From a bacterium Ga0077546 (lineage in GTDB: Bacteria; Cyanobacteriota; Vampirovibrionia; Obscuribacterales; Obscuribacteraceae): a stretch of 42,033 bases of DNA. Shown here piece by piece: positions 14,964 through 22,625 of this stretch (positions are counted from its first letter, which is position 1; each line of letters starts with the position of its first letter). The DNA lies in contig LNEX01000387.1 in assembly GCA_001464165.1 (NCBI GenBank), forward strand, positions 1-42,033, read 5' to 3'. Below the pieces are notes generated by a model. It worked only from the letters and a program-made list of their open reading frames with translations. It did not search any database and was not told where the DNA came from. A program made the position numbers and the translations under genes.

Positions 14964-14992
14964 TTGACTGCGTACCGAGCGTTCGGTAAGAT
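14964..14992 (+). promoter_or_regulatory. tetR promoter with operator in the spacer
   Basis: TTGACT (14964-14969) and TAAGAT (14987-14992) are 17 bases apart, a good sigma70 promoter. The palindrome TACCGAGCGTTCGGTA occupies 14973-14988 between them and overlaps the -10 box, an arrangement expected for autorepression. Confidence 0.7.
14973..14988. promoter_or_regulatory. TetR operator site 1
   Basis: A 16-base inverted repeat, TACCGA-GCGT-TCGGTA, with perfect 6-base arms. It differs from the fully symmetrical site at 15661-15676 at one central base. Assignment to the adjacent regulator rests on its recurrence in both promoters of this locus. Confidence 0.7.
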
Positions 14993-15025
14993 GCAGAGAG
15001 TGATTATTCATTGGAGAGGTTCTTG

Positions 15026-15574
15026 GTGGCGTCTCGACAAACAATTTTACCGGAGTTGCTTGAGCTCTTTCGCAAGTTTGGCTACGACGGTGTAACTATT
15101 GCGCGCATTTCTGAAGCCACCGGTCTGGGAAAGGCTAGTCTTTATCATCATTTCCCTCAAGGCAAGGAACAGATGGCTCGAGAAGTGCTCATGTTGGTTG
15201 ATCAAGCAGTTGACGAACACTTTATCGCACCTCTTAAAGCCAATGGTAGTCCTAAGCAGAAGCTCACCAATATGGCTAAGGTCGTAGAAGATTTCTATGA
15301 CAGCGGCAACAAGGGTTGTCTGATAGAAGGACTTACCCTTGGTGATGCTAGTGAACTCTTTCAAGAGTTGATTGGTGCATCTATTGATCGCTGGCTTCAA
15401 GCAATCTCTGAGGTTGGTATAGAGTCGGGGCTGCCAAAGAAAGTCGCCCGGGAGCGAGCTGAAAACATTTTGATTGCTATTCAAGGGGCGTTGGTTGTTT
15501 CTCGCGCCTTGGGTAATCGTGCACCTTTCAAGCGTGTTGTTCGAGAGATACCCTCTATGCTGTTTGGCAGTTGA
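15026..15574 (+). CDS. TetR/AcrR-family transcriptional repressor
   Basis: 182 residues when started at GTG 15026, preceded by GGAGAGG six bases upstream; the frame also opens at TTG 15011, which lies inside that ribosome-binding site. The N-terminal helix-turn-helix is canonical: Phe-Gly-Tyr-Asp-Gly-Val-Thr-Ile-Ala-Arg-Ile-Ser-Glu-Ala-Thr-Gly-Leu, then Gly-Lys-Ala-Ser-Leu-Tyr-His-His-Phe. The C-terminal ligand domain includes Gly-Cys-Leu-Ile-Glu-Gly-Leu, as in the YcdC-like C-terminal type. It probably represses itself and the DsrE/flavoprotein genes downstream through the shared palindromes. The inducer is unknown; the controlled genes suggest a redox or electrophile signal. Confidence 0.9.
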   Translation: MASRQTILPELLELFRKFGYDGVTIARISEATGLGKASLYHHFPQGKEQMAREVLMLVDQAVDEHFIAPLKANGSPKQKLTNMAKVVEDFYDSGNKGCLIEGLTLGDASELFQELIGASIDRWLQAISEVGIESGLPKKVARERAENILIAIQGALVVSRALGNRAPFKRVVREIPSMLFGS

Positions 15575-15623
15575 GGATTTCTAAGTTCTGACTATTTTGC
15601 TTTCAACTTTTATGATCACTTGC

Positions 15624-15653
15624 TTGACAGTGTACCGATCGTTCTGGTACATT
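15624..15653 (+). promoter_or_regulatory. promoter of the dsrE-like operon with operator site 2
   Basis: A consensus TTGACA at 15624-15629 and TACATT at 15648-15653 are 18 bases apart. Operator site 2 (15633-15649) fills the spacer: TACCGATCGTTCTGGTA is an imperfect copy of the palindrome with one extra base in the right arm. Confidence 0.6.
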
Positions 15654-15660
15654 CGTATTG

Positions 15661-15676
15661 TACCGAACGTTCGGTA
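15661..15676. promoter_or_regulatory. TetR operator site 3 (perfect palindrome)
   Basis: TACCGAACGTTCGGTA is perfectly symmetrical over all 16 bases. It lies just downstream of the -10 box, at about the transcription start, and 56 bases before ATG 15732. With site 2 it forms a pair of sites whose centres are about 27-28 bases apart. Confidence 0.75.
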
Positions 15677-15731
15677 CGCATTTTGGCCGTTACTATCCGG
15701 CCCTAGCATAAGAGCATTAAGGAGTTTCACC

Positions 15732-16106
15732 ATGAAGACAGCAGTAATAGTATATTCTGACCCTAAGAACGGCGGCGAAGAGTCTCTCGGTCGGGTTTTT
15801 AACGCCCTTGCTGCCACTTATGACTTCAAGCAACAAGGCGACGAAGTCACTCTTTTGTTCCAAGGTGCAGGCACACGCTGGGTTGGTGAGTTGAGTAAGC
15901 AAGATCATCCTGCTCATGAACTCTATGAAGCCGTGCGCGATAAAGTTGCTGGTGTCTCTTGCGGCTGTGCTGATGTATTTGGGGCGACAGCCGATGTAGA
16001 AAAGCAAGGTTTGGAGTTGATCAAAGACAATGCTGTGCCGGGTACAACTGGTTTACCTAGCCTGCGTAAGCTTGTCAGCGATGGCTATACTATTTTGAAT
16101 TTCTAA
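15732..16106 (+). CDS. DsrE-family protein
   Basis: 124 residues, ATG 15732 preceded by AAGGAG. The N-terminus (Ala-Val-Ile-Val-Tyr-Ser-Asp-Pro, later Glu-Val-Thr-Leu-Leu-Phe-Gln-Gly-Ala-Gly) matches the alpha/beta fold of DsrE/DsrF-like proteins, which handle sulfur as persulfide relays or act in redox responses. Residues Cys77 and Cys79 in Ser-Cys-Gly-Cys-Ala-Asp fall where the conserved sulfur-accepting Cys is found in the family. It is preceded by two TetR operators and followed 14 bases later by an FMN-binding-type protein. The pair probably forms one operon induced when the repressor releases DNA. The substrate is not known. Confidence 0.8.
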   Translation: MKTAVIVYSDPKNGGEESLGRVFNALAATYDFKQQGDEVTLLFQGAGTRWVGELSKQDHPAHELYEAVRDKVAGVSCGCADVFGATADVEKQGLELIKDNAVPGTTGLPSLRKLVSDGYTILNF

Positions 16107-16120
16107 AAGAGTGTAAGGTC

Positions 16121-17056
16121 ATGACAAACGGTCCGTTTCATCAAGGTGAAGTTGAAGTTCAAAGGCGGGCAGGTGAGTCTGCCCGCGCTAGGGCCAATGG
16201 CGCTGTGGTTAAGGCTGAAATACTAGAGGGTGCCCTGAACTTTATAGCTCGGCAGCCTCTGGTGGCAGTTGGTACAGGGGCGAAGGATGGTTCTCTTTGG
16301 GCCTCGGTGATTTTTGGTGCCATTGGTTTTATGCGGGCTGCTGACAGCCATACGGTTCATATTGATTTAGAGCAAGCGGCAGTGGCAAAGGGCGATCCGG
16401 TGTTAGATAATCTTGCCAGCGATGCTCGCATAGGCACGCTGATGATTGAGCTGGAAACAAGGCGACGACTTAAAATCAACGGACGAGCAGCTTTGCAGTC
16501 GAGTGATCTAGTGATATCGGTAGAAAAGTCTTTTCCACTTTGTCCTAAATATATTCAGAGAAGAATAGTGCGGATGGCTGGTGGAGCTGATAGCGGGGCA
16601 GAGTCGAGTCTTACTGTGGGAGTCGACTTGGGTTTTCCTGAAGTCGAACTGATTGCTAACAGTGATACTTTATTTGTGGCTAGCAGCTATGCCGCCTTTG
16701 CTGCCGATACTTCTGCGGCTAACATCGATGTTTCGCATCGTGGTGGCAATCCTGGTTTTGCTAAAGTTGTTAGCCCAAGGCGCATCCGTGTGCCCGATTA
16801 TGCTGGCAATGGCATGTTCAATACTTTTGGTAATTTGCAATTGAACAATCGAGCCGGTGTAATTCTAATTGATTTTGCCAAGCAACAAGCTCTGCAAATT
16901 ACAGGTGTGGCGGAAGTTCTCTTTGACCAAGAAGATGGAGAAAATCAAACCGGTGGCACAAATAGATTTTGGACCTTAGATATAGAGCGCTGGCAACGCT
17001 TTCCTCTTCCTTGTGCTGAAGTGGAATTTCTCGATTATTCGCCATTTAATCTCTAG
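16121..17056 (+). CDS. pyridoxamine 5'-phosphate oxidase-related FMN-binding protein
   Basis: 311 residues. The split-barrel flavin-binding fold is recognisable twice: Gln-Pro-Leu-Val-Ala-Val-Gly-Thr-Gly-Ala-Lys-Asp-Gly-Ser-Leu-Trp-Ala-Ser near residue 44, and a second half with His-Arg-Gly-Gly-Asn-Pro-Gly-Phe-Ala-Lys, then Tyr-Ala-Gly-Asn-Gly-Met-Phe-Asn-Thr-Phe-Gly-Asn-Leu. These match the two-domain pyridoxamine-oxidase-like proteins often annotated as FMN-binding, not true PNPOx of vitamin B6 synthesis. ATG 16121 follows the DsrE-like gene by 14 bases with a TAAGGT ribosome-binding site. An 8-bp perfect hairpin lies within the first codons (16165-16186). Likely a cytoplasmic flavoprotein oxidoreductase in the TetR-controlled operon. 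Confidence 0.8.
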   Translation: MTNGPFHQGEVEVQRRAGESARARANGAVVKAEILEGALNFIARQPLVAVGTGAKDGSLWASVIFGAIGFMRAADSHTVHIDLEQAAVAKGDPVLDNLASDARIGTLMIELETRRRLKINGRAALQSSDLVISVEKSFPLCPKYIQRRIVRMAGGADSGAESSLTVGVDLGFPEVELIANSDTLFVASSYAAFAADTSAANIDVSHRGGNPGFAKVVSPRRIRVPDYAGNGMFNTFGNLQLNNRAGVILIDFAKQQALQITGVAEVLFDQEDGENQTGGTNRFWTLDIERWQRFPLPCAEVEFLDYSPFNL

Positions 17057-17069
17057 TTTATGCGTATTT

Positions 17070-17732
17070 CTATTTCCACTTAATTGATTTAAGCGCATTT
17101 AGACTTGCTGCTGTGTTTTTGAAGAATTCTGCTGTCGGTGCCTGGAAAGTAATCTCTTGGACGGCACTGCCGGTGCCATCAGAATCAACGAACACTGTAC
17201 GGGCTGAGAGATTGTGGCGCGGATAGCGACCTTCGATTGTGAGCACGCGTTTGCCGTTCAAATCTTCGGTTCTGGCCGAGTTGATTTTAAAATCGTCTTT
17301 GTTAGAACGGTTAGCACCAAGCACTTGATGCAGACTTTCTAGCTCTTGCGCTGCCAAAGCATGAGGTGGTTTTTCTAGGGTGTCGTGGAATACTTTTGAA
17401 CTTTCAACGCCCATTCTTCGGCCGCGATATTCGAAGTAAAATTTGACATTGGCGTTTGAACTTAGATGATATTCCTGAAAAGAATCGTTGGCATAAGTGC
17501 CACCAACCGTTTTTCCTTTTTCGAAGCCCGCTGGCATAGACATACTTGAGATTTGGCCGCGGTCGATTACTTGTATGCCGCCTGTTTTGCGTCCGCTGGC
17601 GCCACCATCTCTATTGTCTCTGCCATCTTGCATCAACTCATCAAAGAGCCTGCGTCGTTGCTCTTCAGCAGCGTCTCGACGTTCCATTCTTACTGGTTCA
17701 TTCTTTGTCTGTATATCTTCCAGCGGGCCCAT
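17070..17732 (-). CDS. hypothetical protein, charged, no signal peptide
   Basis: 220 residues from the second Met codon (17732), which has AGAGGA at proper distance; the first ATG at 17738 is too close to it. The N-terminus is strongly charged (Arg/Glu/Asp-rich, about 1-50) and probably disordered. The remainder is beta-rich with a Phe-Tyr-Phe-Glu-Tyr-Arg-Gly-Arg-Arg-Met segment and a late Thr-Val-Phe-Val-Asp-Ser-Asp-Gly-Thr stretch. It is 33 bases downstream of the broken LysM/peptidase-like gene, so the two were probably co-transcribed. No family recognised; it might be a substrate, immunity or export partner of the upstream protein, which is speculation from position. Confidence 0.55.
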   Translation of the reverse strand: MGPLEDIQTKNEPVRMERRDAAEEQRRRLFDELMQDGRDNRDGGASGRKTGGIQVIDRGQISSMSMPAGFEKGKTVGGTYANDSFQEYHLSSNANVKFYFEYRGRRMGVESSKVFHDTLEKPPHALAAQELESLHQVLGANRSNKDDFKINSARTEDLNGKRVLTIEGRYPRHNLSARTVFVDSDGTGSAVQEITFQAPTAEFFKNTAASLNALKSIKWK

Positions 17733-17765
17733 TGTCATTCCTCTTTAGTCTCTGCTTGATTCAAT

Positions 17766-18536
17766 TTATTTTCTTGCTTTCAAGTTGTCACGAATAGCTT
17801 TAACTTCTTCTTCTGAAAAGTCCTTAATTGATTCCATTAGCTCAGCTACGCCTTGGTCGAAAATAGGTTTGCCTATTTTCTGCCATTGGCCCATTTGCTT
17901 GGTAGCCTCTCGCACACCAATCAAAATATCAATTTGCTGATTGATAGCTTCTTTGTAGGCTGTGTCGTCGAGCATGCCATCTTTTTTCTGTTCTCTCAAT
18001 AGGCGCAGAGCGGCAGCTGGTTCTAGGCTGTTCATTGTGTCGCGCAGCTTGTCCGTCGCCTGTTTCTTCTCATCGCCGTCTGGCATCTTGGCCACTTCTT
18101 TTGAGAGGCGAGTGATTTCTTTCTCGTAGTCTTCTTTTGTAATTTTGGCATCTTGGAACTTCAGTCGGGCAAGATCTAGCTCTTTGTATGTGTCTGGATG
18201 GCCGGCATCTTTGGCCGCCTTCACATCTTTTTCTAGTTCACTAATGCCGTGGTCTTTGTCTTTTATTGCCTGATAGAGGTCGTGCACCGATATCGGCCTT
18301 GTTGCGTCATGGTCGGCACCCTTACCCCACTGATTGTCGACAGTGACTCTCGCTGGGGGTCCTGGGTTATAGTCGGTTATCGTCACCACGTGACCGCCGC
18401 CTGAGCCTCCGGCTTTGCCTGCACCTGAATCGGTCCAGAATGGTTCCATATTCGTGTCGACCCACACAATCAGTGGCATTTTGCCGTCTTTTTTCGCTTG
18501 AGCCAGAGCATCGTTTAGCCCTTGCTCTGAAGGGCG
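17766..18536 (-). pseudogene. C-terminal half of the frameshifted LysM/cysteine-peptidase-like protein
   Basis: This frame opens after a TGA at 18537-18539. It continues, one base out of phase, the protein encoded at 18515-19984. Its first residues (Pro-Ser-Glu-Gln-Gly-Leu-Asn-Asp-Ala-Leu) have no start codon or ribosome-binding site before ATG 18479. It carries Gly-Gly-Gly-His-Val-Val-Thr-Ile-Thr-Asp-Tyr and then Val-Asp-Asn-Gln-Trp-Gly, the typical His and Asn sites of papain/C39-like peptidases whose Cys lies in the upstream half. The last 150 residues are charged helix, likely coiled coil. With no independent start, it is expressed only if the frame break is corrected, programmed or an assembly error. 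Confidence 0.65.
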
Positions 18537-19984
18537 TCATGGGCAATTACTATGCCGTTTTCTTTTTTGCCAGTAATGGCTGAATAGACATCGCGCAAGT
18601 TGCCTAGGTTTTCATCATATATTTGCGGGTGATCGTCTATCACCTTAGGCGGTTTGCTGCCATAGTCAATGATGCGCTCTCCGGTGTCTCCAGAACCAGG
18701 CTGGGTGGGATGTTGCTCGTAGCGCAACTGCCCTCGGGGATTGGTCTTGCGGTTTTCTTGGTCAATGTGCAGATTGACGCCAGTGACCTGGAAGATCTCA
18801 CTAGCGTGACTGCGCTCACCGTCGATGGTTGCTGGGTTACGGGCTTCATCGTGGGCGCCAGGGTTGACCCGTACCCTGCGGCCATCTGTGGCGACGTACT
18901 GACTAGTTAAGGCAACGTAAGTTACAAGCCTTGCCGCATCTGATGGATTGCGGGTGTACATGCGGGTCTCGACGGTGGCCATATTGCAGGTGTTATGACC
19001 ACCTTGGTCGATGGTGGTGGGGTCGGCTGCCTGTCTGATTATTTGTTCTGCCAGATCTTTTCGTTGTTCTGGTTTTAGTGGTTTGTCGCCTTTTGCTTCA
19101 AGCAGACGATCAATCTCTTTATAAGTTTTAGCGATTTCAGTAGGGCTGAGTTTGTCTCTTTCGGCACGCTCTTCAAAGAGCCGCATGTTTTCTTTAAATT
19201 GGGCCAGTTTGGCTGGGTCGTCTTTGAATTTTTCCTCGGCTTGCTTAGTTAGCTTCTCTTTGGCTTCTTGGAGCCTTTGGTCTTCTGGTTTGGCTTCGGA
19301 AGCTTTGTCACCGGGCACTTTTACCCGGTCGCCTGGATGGATAGGATGACTTGCATCTCTCCAGCCATTGAGTTGGACGATTTCTTTGATTATTCTCTCA
19401 GTATCTTGGGGCGTGCCCTCTTTGCCGGCTAGATCTTTGGCGATTTTAGCCAAGCTGTCACCAGGCTTGACTATATATTCGTCGATGACTGGTTTTTCCG
19501 AATTTACTTTTTCGGCAGTGTCTTTAGATGGCAGATCTTTATCTGGGAGTTCTTTCTCTGATAGGGGTCGCTCAAGTTTGGCATCAGCACCAGTATTTTC
19601 TAGTTTCTGTTGGGTGAGTTTGCTTGTATCTATTGCTTTGTTAATATGAAAGTCGAGCTTCTCTGCTGAAGTTAGAGAGATTTTGTCGAAATTGTCAAAA
19701 CGCAGTTCAAATGAGGCTTTTACTTCGTTTGTGGTTTTATCTCCTGGTATGTAGGGGCGGCGGTCAGGGCCCAATGAGTGATCGCTGCCTGGCTGCGGCT
19801 GGTAAATGTCGACTTTGGCAAAATCTAGTGATTTGACCCTGGTTGTTGGTGACTTATCAACTAGAAAAATGCGATTGTCTTCAGGCTTGGTAATCGTCTG
19901 GCTTCCCAGCACGCCATCGCTTTGGCCAAGCACTTGCTCGGCCTTTTTCTCTTGTAGCTCGGGAGTTTGCCTGGTGGAGGTCAC
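18515..19984 (-). CDS. LysM-domain protein with cysteine-peptidase-like N-part, frame broken at 3' end
   Basis: 489 residues from GTG 19984 (no clear Shine-Dalgarno) to TAA 18515-18517. The first 160 residues are charged and Pro/Lys-rich. A LysM domain spans about 169-224 (Glu-Tyr-Ile-Val-Lys-Pro-Gly-Asp-Ser-Leu ... Ile-His-Pro-Gly-Asp-Arg-Val-Lys-Val-Pro), which usually binds peptidoglycan or chitin. A helical linker follows, then Asp-Gln-Gly-Gly-His-Asn-Thr-Cys-Asn-Met-Ala-Thr with Cys333 as likely nucleophile. The His and Asn partners are in the next frame (17766-18536). One base lost in the CCC run at 18532-18534 (GGG on the plus strand) would explain the split. No signal peptide is visible, so secretion would need another route. 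Confidence 0.7.
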   Translation of the reverse strand: MTSTRQTPELQEKKAEQVLGQSDGVLGSQTITKPEDNRIFLVDKSPTTRVKSLDFAKVDIYQPQPGSDHSLGPDRRPYIPGDKTTNEVKASFELRFDNFDKISLTSAEKLDFHINKAIDTSKLTQQKLENTGADAKLERPLSEKELPDKDLPSKDTAEKVNSEKPVIDEYIVKPGDSLAKIAKDLAGKEGTPQDTERIIKEIVQLNGWRDASHPIHPGDRVKVPGDKASEAKPEDQRLQEAKEKLTKQAEEKFKDDPAKLAQFKENMRLFEERAERDKLSPTEIAKTYKEIDRLLEAKGDKPLKPEQRKDLAEQIIRQAADPTTIDQGGHNTCNMATVETRMYTRNPSDAARLVTYVALTSQYVATDGRRVRVNPGAHDEARNPATIDGERSHASEIFQVTGVNLHIDQENRKTNPRGQLRYEQHPTQPGSGDTGERIIDYGSKPPKVIDDHPQIYDENLGNLRDVYSAITGKKENGIVIAHDALQSKG

Positions 19985-20197
19985 TGTTAGTTACTAGCTA
20001 GTAAGGGCTATAGTTTCGTACCCAGAATTAGCATTTTTGAAGCCAGGGAACAGGCCGCGGCTTTAGCATGAGCGGAAACTTTGGCAATATTCAGGCATTT
20101 CGTAGTTCCCCCACTGCAGCGCCCAGAAAAAGCCAAACTTTGACCATAAAGTGAAATCGTTCACCACCGAACGCAATTTTCTTTGAGGAGCTGACCA

Positions 20198-20692
20198 ATG
20201 CCTATTTTTGAACGCACCGATGCCAATCACAAAGAGTCGAGCGTGCAGTCTAACGTCGCTGCTTTCTTTGAAGATGCATACGCGCATCACGAAGTGGCCG
20301 GAGCTACAATGGCGGTCGGTATGTTGGCCATGACCAGAGGTAAATCAGGAGCCGGTTTGTTGACTGCTGAATTAGCTGCCAGCGGTGCAGCCAAAGGTGC
20401 AGCGGTCGCAGTTGAGGCCGGCGGTGCTAAGCTTGCCGCGGAAGCAATGGCCCATCCGGGCGCAATGCGCAACCTGTTGCTCGATGGCGCCTCTCACATT
20501 GAGGCCCCTGCCGCTAGAGGCATGGCATTGTTGCAGATGAAAGTTGGTCTTCCCCGCAACATGGATGCTGCCACTACAACCAAACTAGCCGAAGGCGTGA
20601 TGGCAAAAGATTCTGCAGCTGTTGGTTCAGTCATGGATGATATATTTAATGGCACCAGCTACGAAGCTATGAGCAGAAGATTTGGTGGCTAG
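20198..20692 (+). CDS. Ala/Gly-rich hypothetical protein
   Basis: 164 residues, ATG 20198 with a good GAGGAG upstream. The N-terminal 30 residues are polar. Residues 35-95 are strongly Ala/Gly-rich and weakly hydrophobic, with small-residue spacing that could form a glycine-zipper-like or membrane-associating helix pair. The end is polar and helical. There is no signal peptide and no Cys. It precedes the ATP-grasp enzyme by seven bases and is very likely in the same transcript, so it may be its partner or substrate. I do not recognise the family. Confidence 0.6.
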   Translation: MPIFERTDANHKESSVQSNVAAFFEDAYAHHEVAGATMAVGMLAMTRGKSGAGLLTAELAASGAAKGAAVAVEAGGAKLAAEAMAHPGAMRNLLLDGASHIEAPAARGMALLQMKVGLPRNMDAATTTKLAEGVMAKDSAAVGSVMDDIFNGTSYEAMSRRFGG

Positions 20693-20699
20693 CCGCTAG

Positions 20700-21989
20700 T
20701 TGTCGAGGTCCAATTTGCAGGGTATTTATTTTCAAAGCCGTGCCAATTGGCGAGAAGAAGCTCAAGCTCTTGGCTTTAATGTCGCCCTTCTAGATAATCC
20801 TGCTTATTGGGTGGAAGCAATTCCGCAACCCTTTTGTCTCCAGTTTAGTGTTGCTGAGATAAAGGCAATAGCTAAGGCTACTGAAGAAATAAATCAGTTG
20901 GCATTAGATATGGTGGCGCATGTTTGTACGGCACCAAATTCTGATGAACTAATGGAGAAACTGCTTGTTCCTCAAGCTTTTCGCCAGGCCATTCGTCTTT
21001 CCTGGCAGCGCCTTGACCGCTCATTGTACGGTCGCTTAGATTTAGCAGTGTCTGGCAATGGCATAAAGCTTTTTGAGTTGAACTTCGATACACCGACTGG
21101 ACTACCCGAGTCGGCGGTGCTGCAGATGGCTTGGTATCAAGCGATGTGCGATAGTGGCGAATTTAAAATTAGAAAAATTGAGCAGTCAGATCAGTTCAAT
21201 TTCATCCAAGACAATTTGCTAGAAGCGCTCAATCCGCCACTTTGGTCTCAGGCTTCTTCTAGTTCAGATGCTTTAGTTCATTTCGGTTACTACCGCCATG
21301 CTAAAGAAGACGCCGAGACGGTGAAGTACCTTTATGGCTGTTCACAACTGGCTGGCCTCCAATCAAAACTGATTGTAATTAACGATTTAAAGCGCACAGC
21401 TGCTGCGGACAAATCTACTGCTGATACAGATGACGCTCGCCTGTGTGATTTGGACGGTCTAGCGGTTCAGACTCTATTCAAACTTTATCCATGGGAGCAA
21501 ATATTTATCGATGAAGAGCGGTTGCATAAAAATGGAAAGAGTTCGTTTCTGCCACTGTTGCTCAGTAATCAGACGGCTTTTATCGAGCCCGCATGGAAGA
21601 GCCTACTTGGCTCAAAGGCCTGCCTAGCCTTGCTTTGGCAGATGTATCCTAATCATCCGTTGTTGCTAGAAACTTACTTTGAAAACGATGGTGCTGCTGC
21701 TGAACTCTGTCAACGACCCCATGTACGCAAAGCAATATTTGGCAGAGAAGGTGCCAATATTGAAATAGTATTTCCCGATGACGGCTCTAACAGTGAGAAG
21801 AGTAGCGGAGAATTCTCCGACCGTGGCTTTATAGTGCAAGCTTATGAGGCTATGCCTAAGTTTGAAGACTTCAATTTGCTGGTCGGTAGTTGGATTGTCA
21901 ACCACCGTGCCGTTGGTATTGGCATTCGTGCCGATCAAAGCAAAATTACTGGTCGCAAAGCACTATTTGTGCCGCATTTTGTTGCCTAA
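20700..21989 (+). CDS. glutathionylspermidine synthase-like ATP-grasp enzyme (YgiC/YjfC type)
   Basis: 429 residues from TTG 20700; a TTG at 20715 with GAGG before it is an alternative start. The family pattern is clear along the length: Asn-Trp-Arg-Glu-Glu-Ala near the start, Tyr-Gly-Arg-Leu-Asp-Leu-Ala, Glu-Leu-Asn-Phe-Asp-Thr-Pro-Thr-Gly-Leu (about 121-130), Glu-Pro-Ala-Trp-Lys-Ser-Leu, Pro-Asn-His-Pro-Leu-Leu-Leu, and Ile-Phe-Gly-Arg-Glu-Gly-Ala-Asn-Ile, the nucleotide-binding signature of GSP synthases. This is the synthetase domain alone, without the amidase domain of E. coli Gss, as in YgiC and YjfC. It would ligate a carboxylate to an amine with ATP; the true substrates are unknown. 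Confidence 0.87.
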   Translation: MSRSNLQGIYFQSRANWREEAQALGFNVALLDNPAYWVEAIPQPFCLQFSVAEIKAIAKATEEINQLALDMVAHVCTAPNSDELMEKLLVPQAFRQAIRLSWQRLDRSLYGRLDLAVSGNGIKLFELNFDTPTGLPESAVLQMAWYQAMCDSGEFKIRKIEQSDQFNFIQDNLLEALNPPLWSQASSSSDALVHFGYYRHAKEDAETVKYLYGCSQLAGLQSKLIVINDLKRTAAADKSTADTDDARLCDLDGLAVQTLFKLYPWEQIFIDEERLHKNGKSSFLPLLLSNQTAFIEPAWKSLLGSKACLALLWQMYPNHPLLLETYFENDGAAAELCQRPHVRKAIFGREGANIEIVFPDDGSNSEKSSGEFSDRGFIVQAYEAMPKFEDFNLLVGSWIVNHRAVGIGIRADQSKITGRKALFVPHFVA

Positions 21990-22019
21990 ACATTGGTTTA
22001 AAGTTGGCTAAAATAGCTA

Positions 22020-22553
22020 TTATTTAGCAGCAAGGCGCGATTTCTTGTCGCTATTGACCCATTGCTCTATCTCGACTAGGCGCGCTGTCACCGAACGCTT
22101 GGTATTTGCACGTGTGATCTTGTCAGCAAAGGGTAGTTTTAACCCGCTGTCTACGAATGAACTAAGCCTTACGGATGTTTGACCATCAGGCATTTGCGTC
22201 AATTCCCACTCACCTTCGAAGGCCACAAACTTGTCGGAACTAATCATCTTGTATTCAAGTTTATTACCGGGCATCTCTTGCTGTGTATATTGGCAGGTTA
22301 CTGTTCCTAGAACTGGAATGTGACTGAATTTTTCTTCAACGACGCTGACCGGGCCGCTTGTAGAGATTACTCGTCGATGCTCTGGATCGTTGGTTTTCTG
22401 TGCTTTCACCGCTTGCCAAACTGTTCTAAGTGGGGCAGAGATTACTTTGTTCTCGTATACGTAGGTCCGGTGCTCGAGGGCAATTGCTGGTAGGGCGCTC
22501 AAACCAGCGAAACCAGCGAAACCAGAGAGCAGTAGCTTACCAATATTGTTCAT
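22020..22553 (-). CDS. exported SRPBCC/START-like domain protein
   Basis: 177 residues from the ATG at 22553 (GGAG seven bases upstream); a GTG 15 bases earlier lies in the ribosome-binding site and is unlikely. A signal peptide covers about 1-26, rich in Gly-Phe-Ala-Gly repeats and ending Pro-Ala-Ile-Ala. The mature part has the SRPBCC layout: Val-Ile-Ser-Ala-Pro-Leu-Arg-Thr-Val-Trp-Gln-Ala-Val at the first helix, then strands with Phe-Glu-Gly-Glu-Trp-Glu-Leu and a long C-terminal helix. Such folds bind hydrophobic ligands, and here it would do so in the periplasm. It shares strand with the Crp/Fnr gene 72 bases upstream. Confidence 0.75.
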   Translation of the reverse strand: MNNIGKLLLSGFAGFAGLSALPAIALEHRTYVYENKVISAPLRTVWQAVKAQKTNDPEHRRVISTSGPVSVVEEKFSHIPVLGTVTCQYTQQEMPGNKLEYKMISSDKFVAFEGEWELTQMPDGQTSVRLSSFVDSGLKLPFADKITRANTKRSVTARLVEIEQWVNSDKKSRLAAK

Positions 22554-22625
22554 TCCATTCTCCAGCACTAACAGAGTCTAACGACGTTAGGTCTGAGAGA
22601 ATGAGCCCGCTTCAGTAGTTAGCCA

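Noticed and set aside
21990..22019. Terminator-like GGCTA-AAA-TAGCT between the convergent ATP-grasp and SRPBCC genes
   Set aside because: The stem is only about five weak pairs and there is no clean T run, so it is not listed as a terminator.
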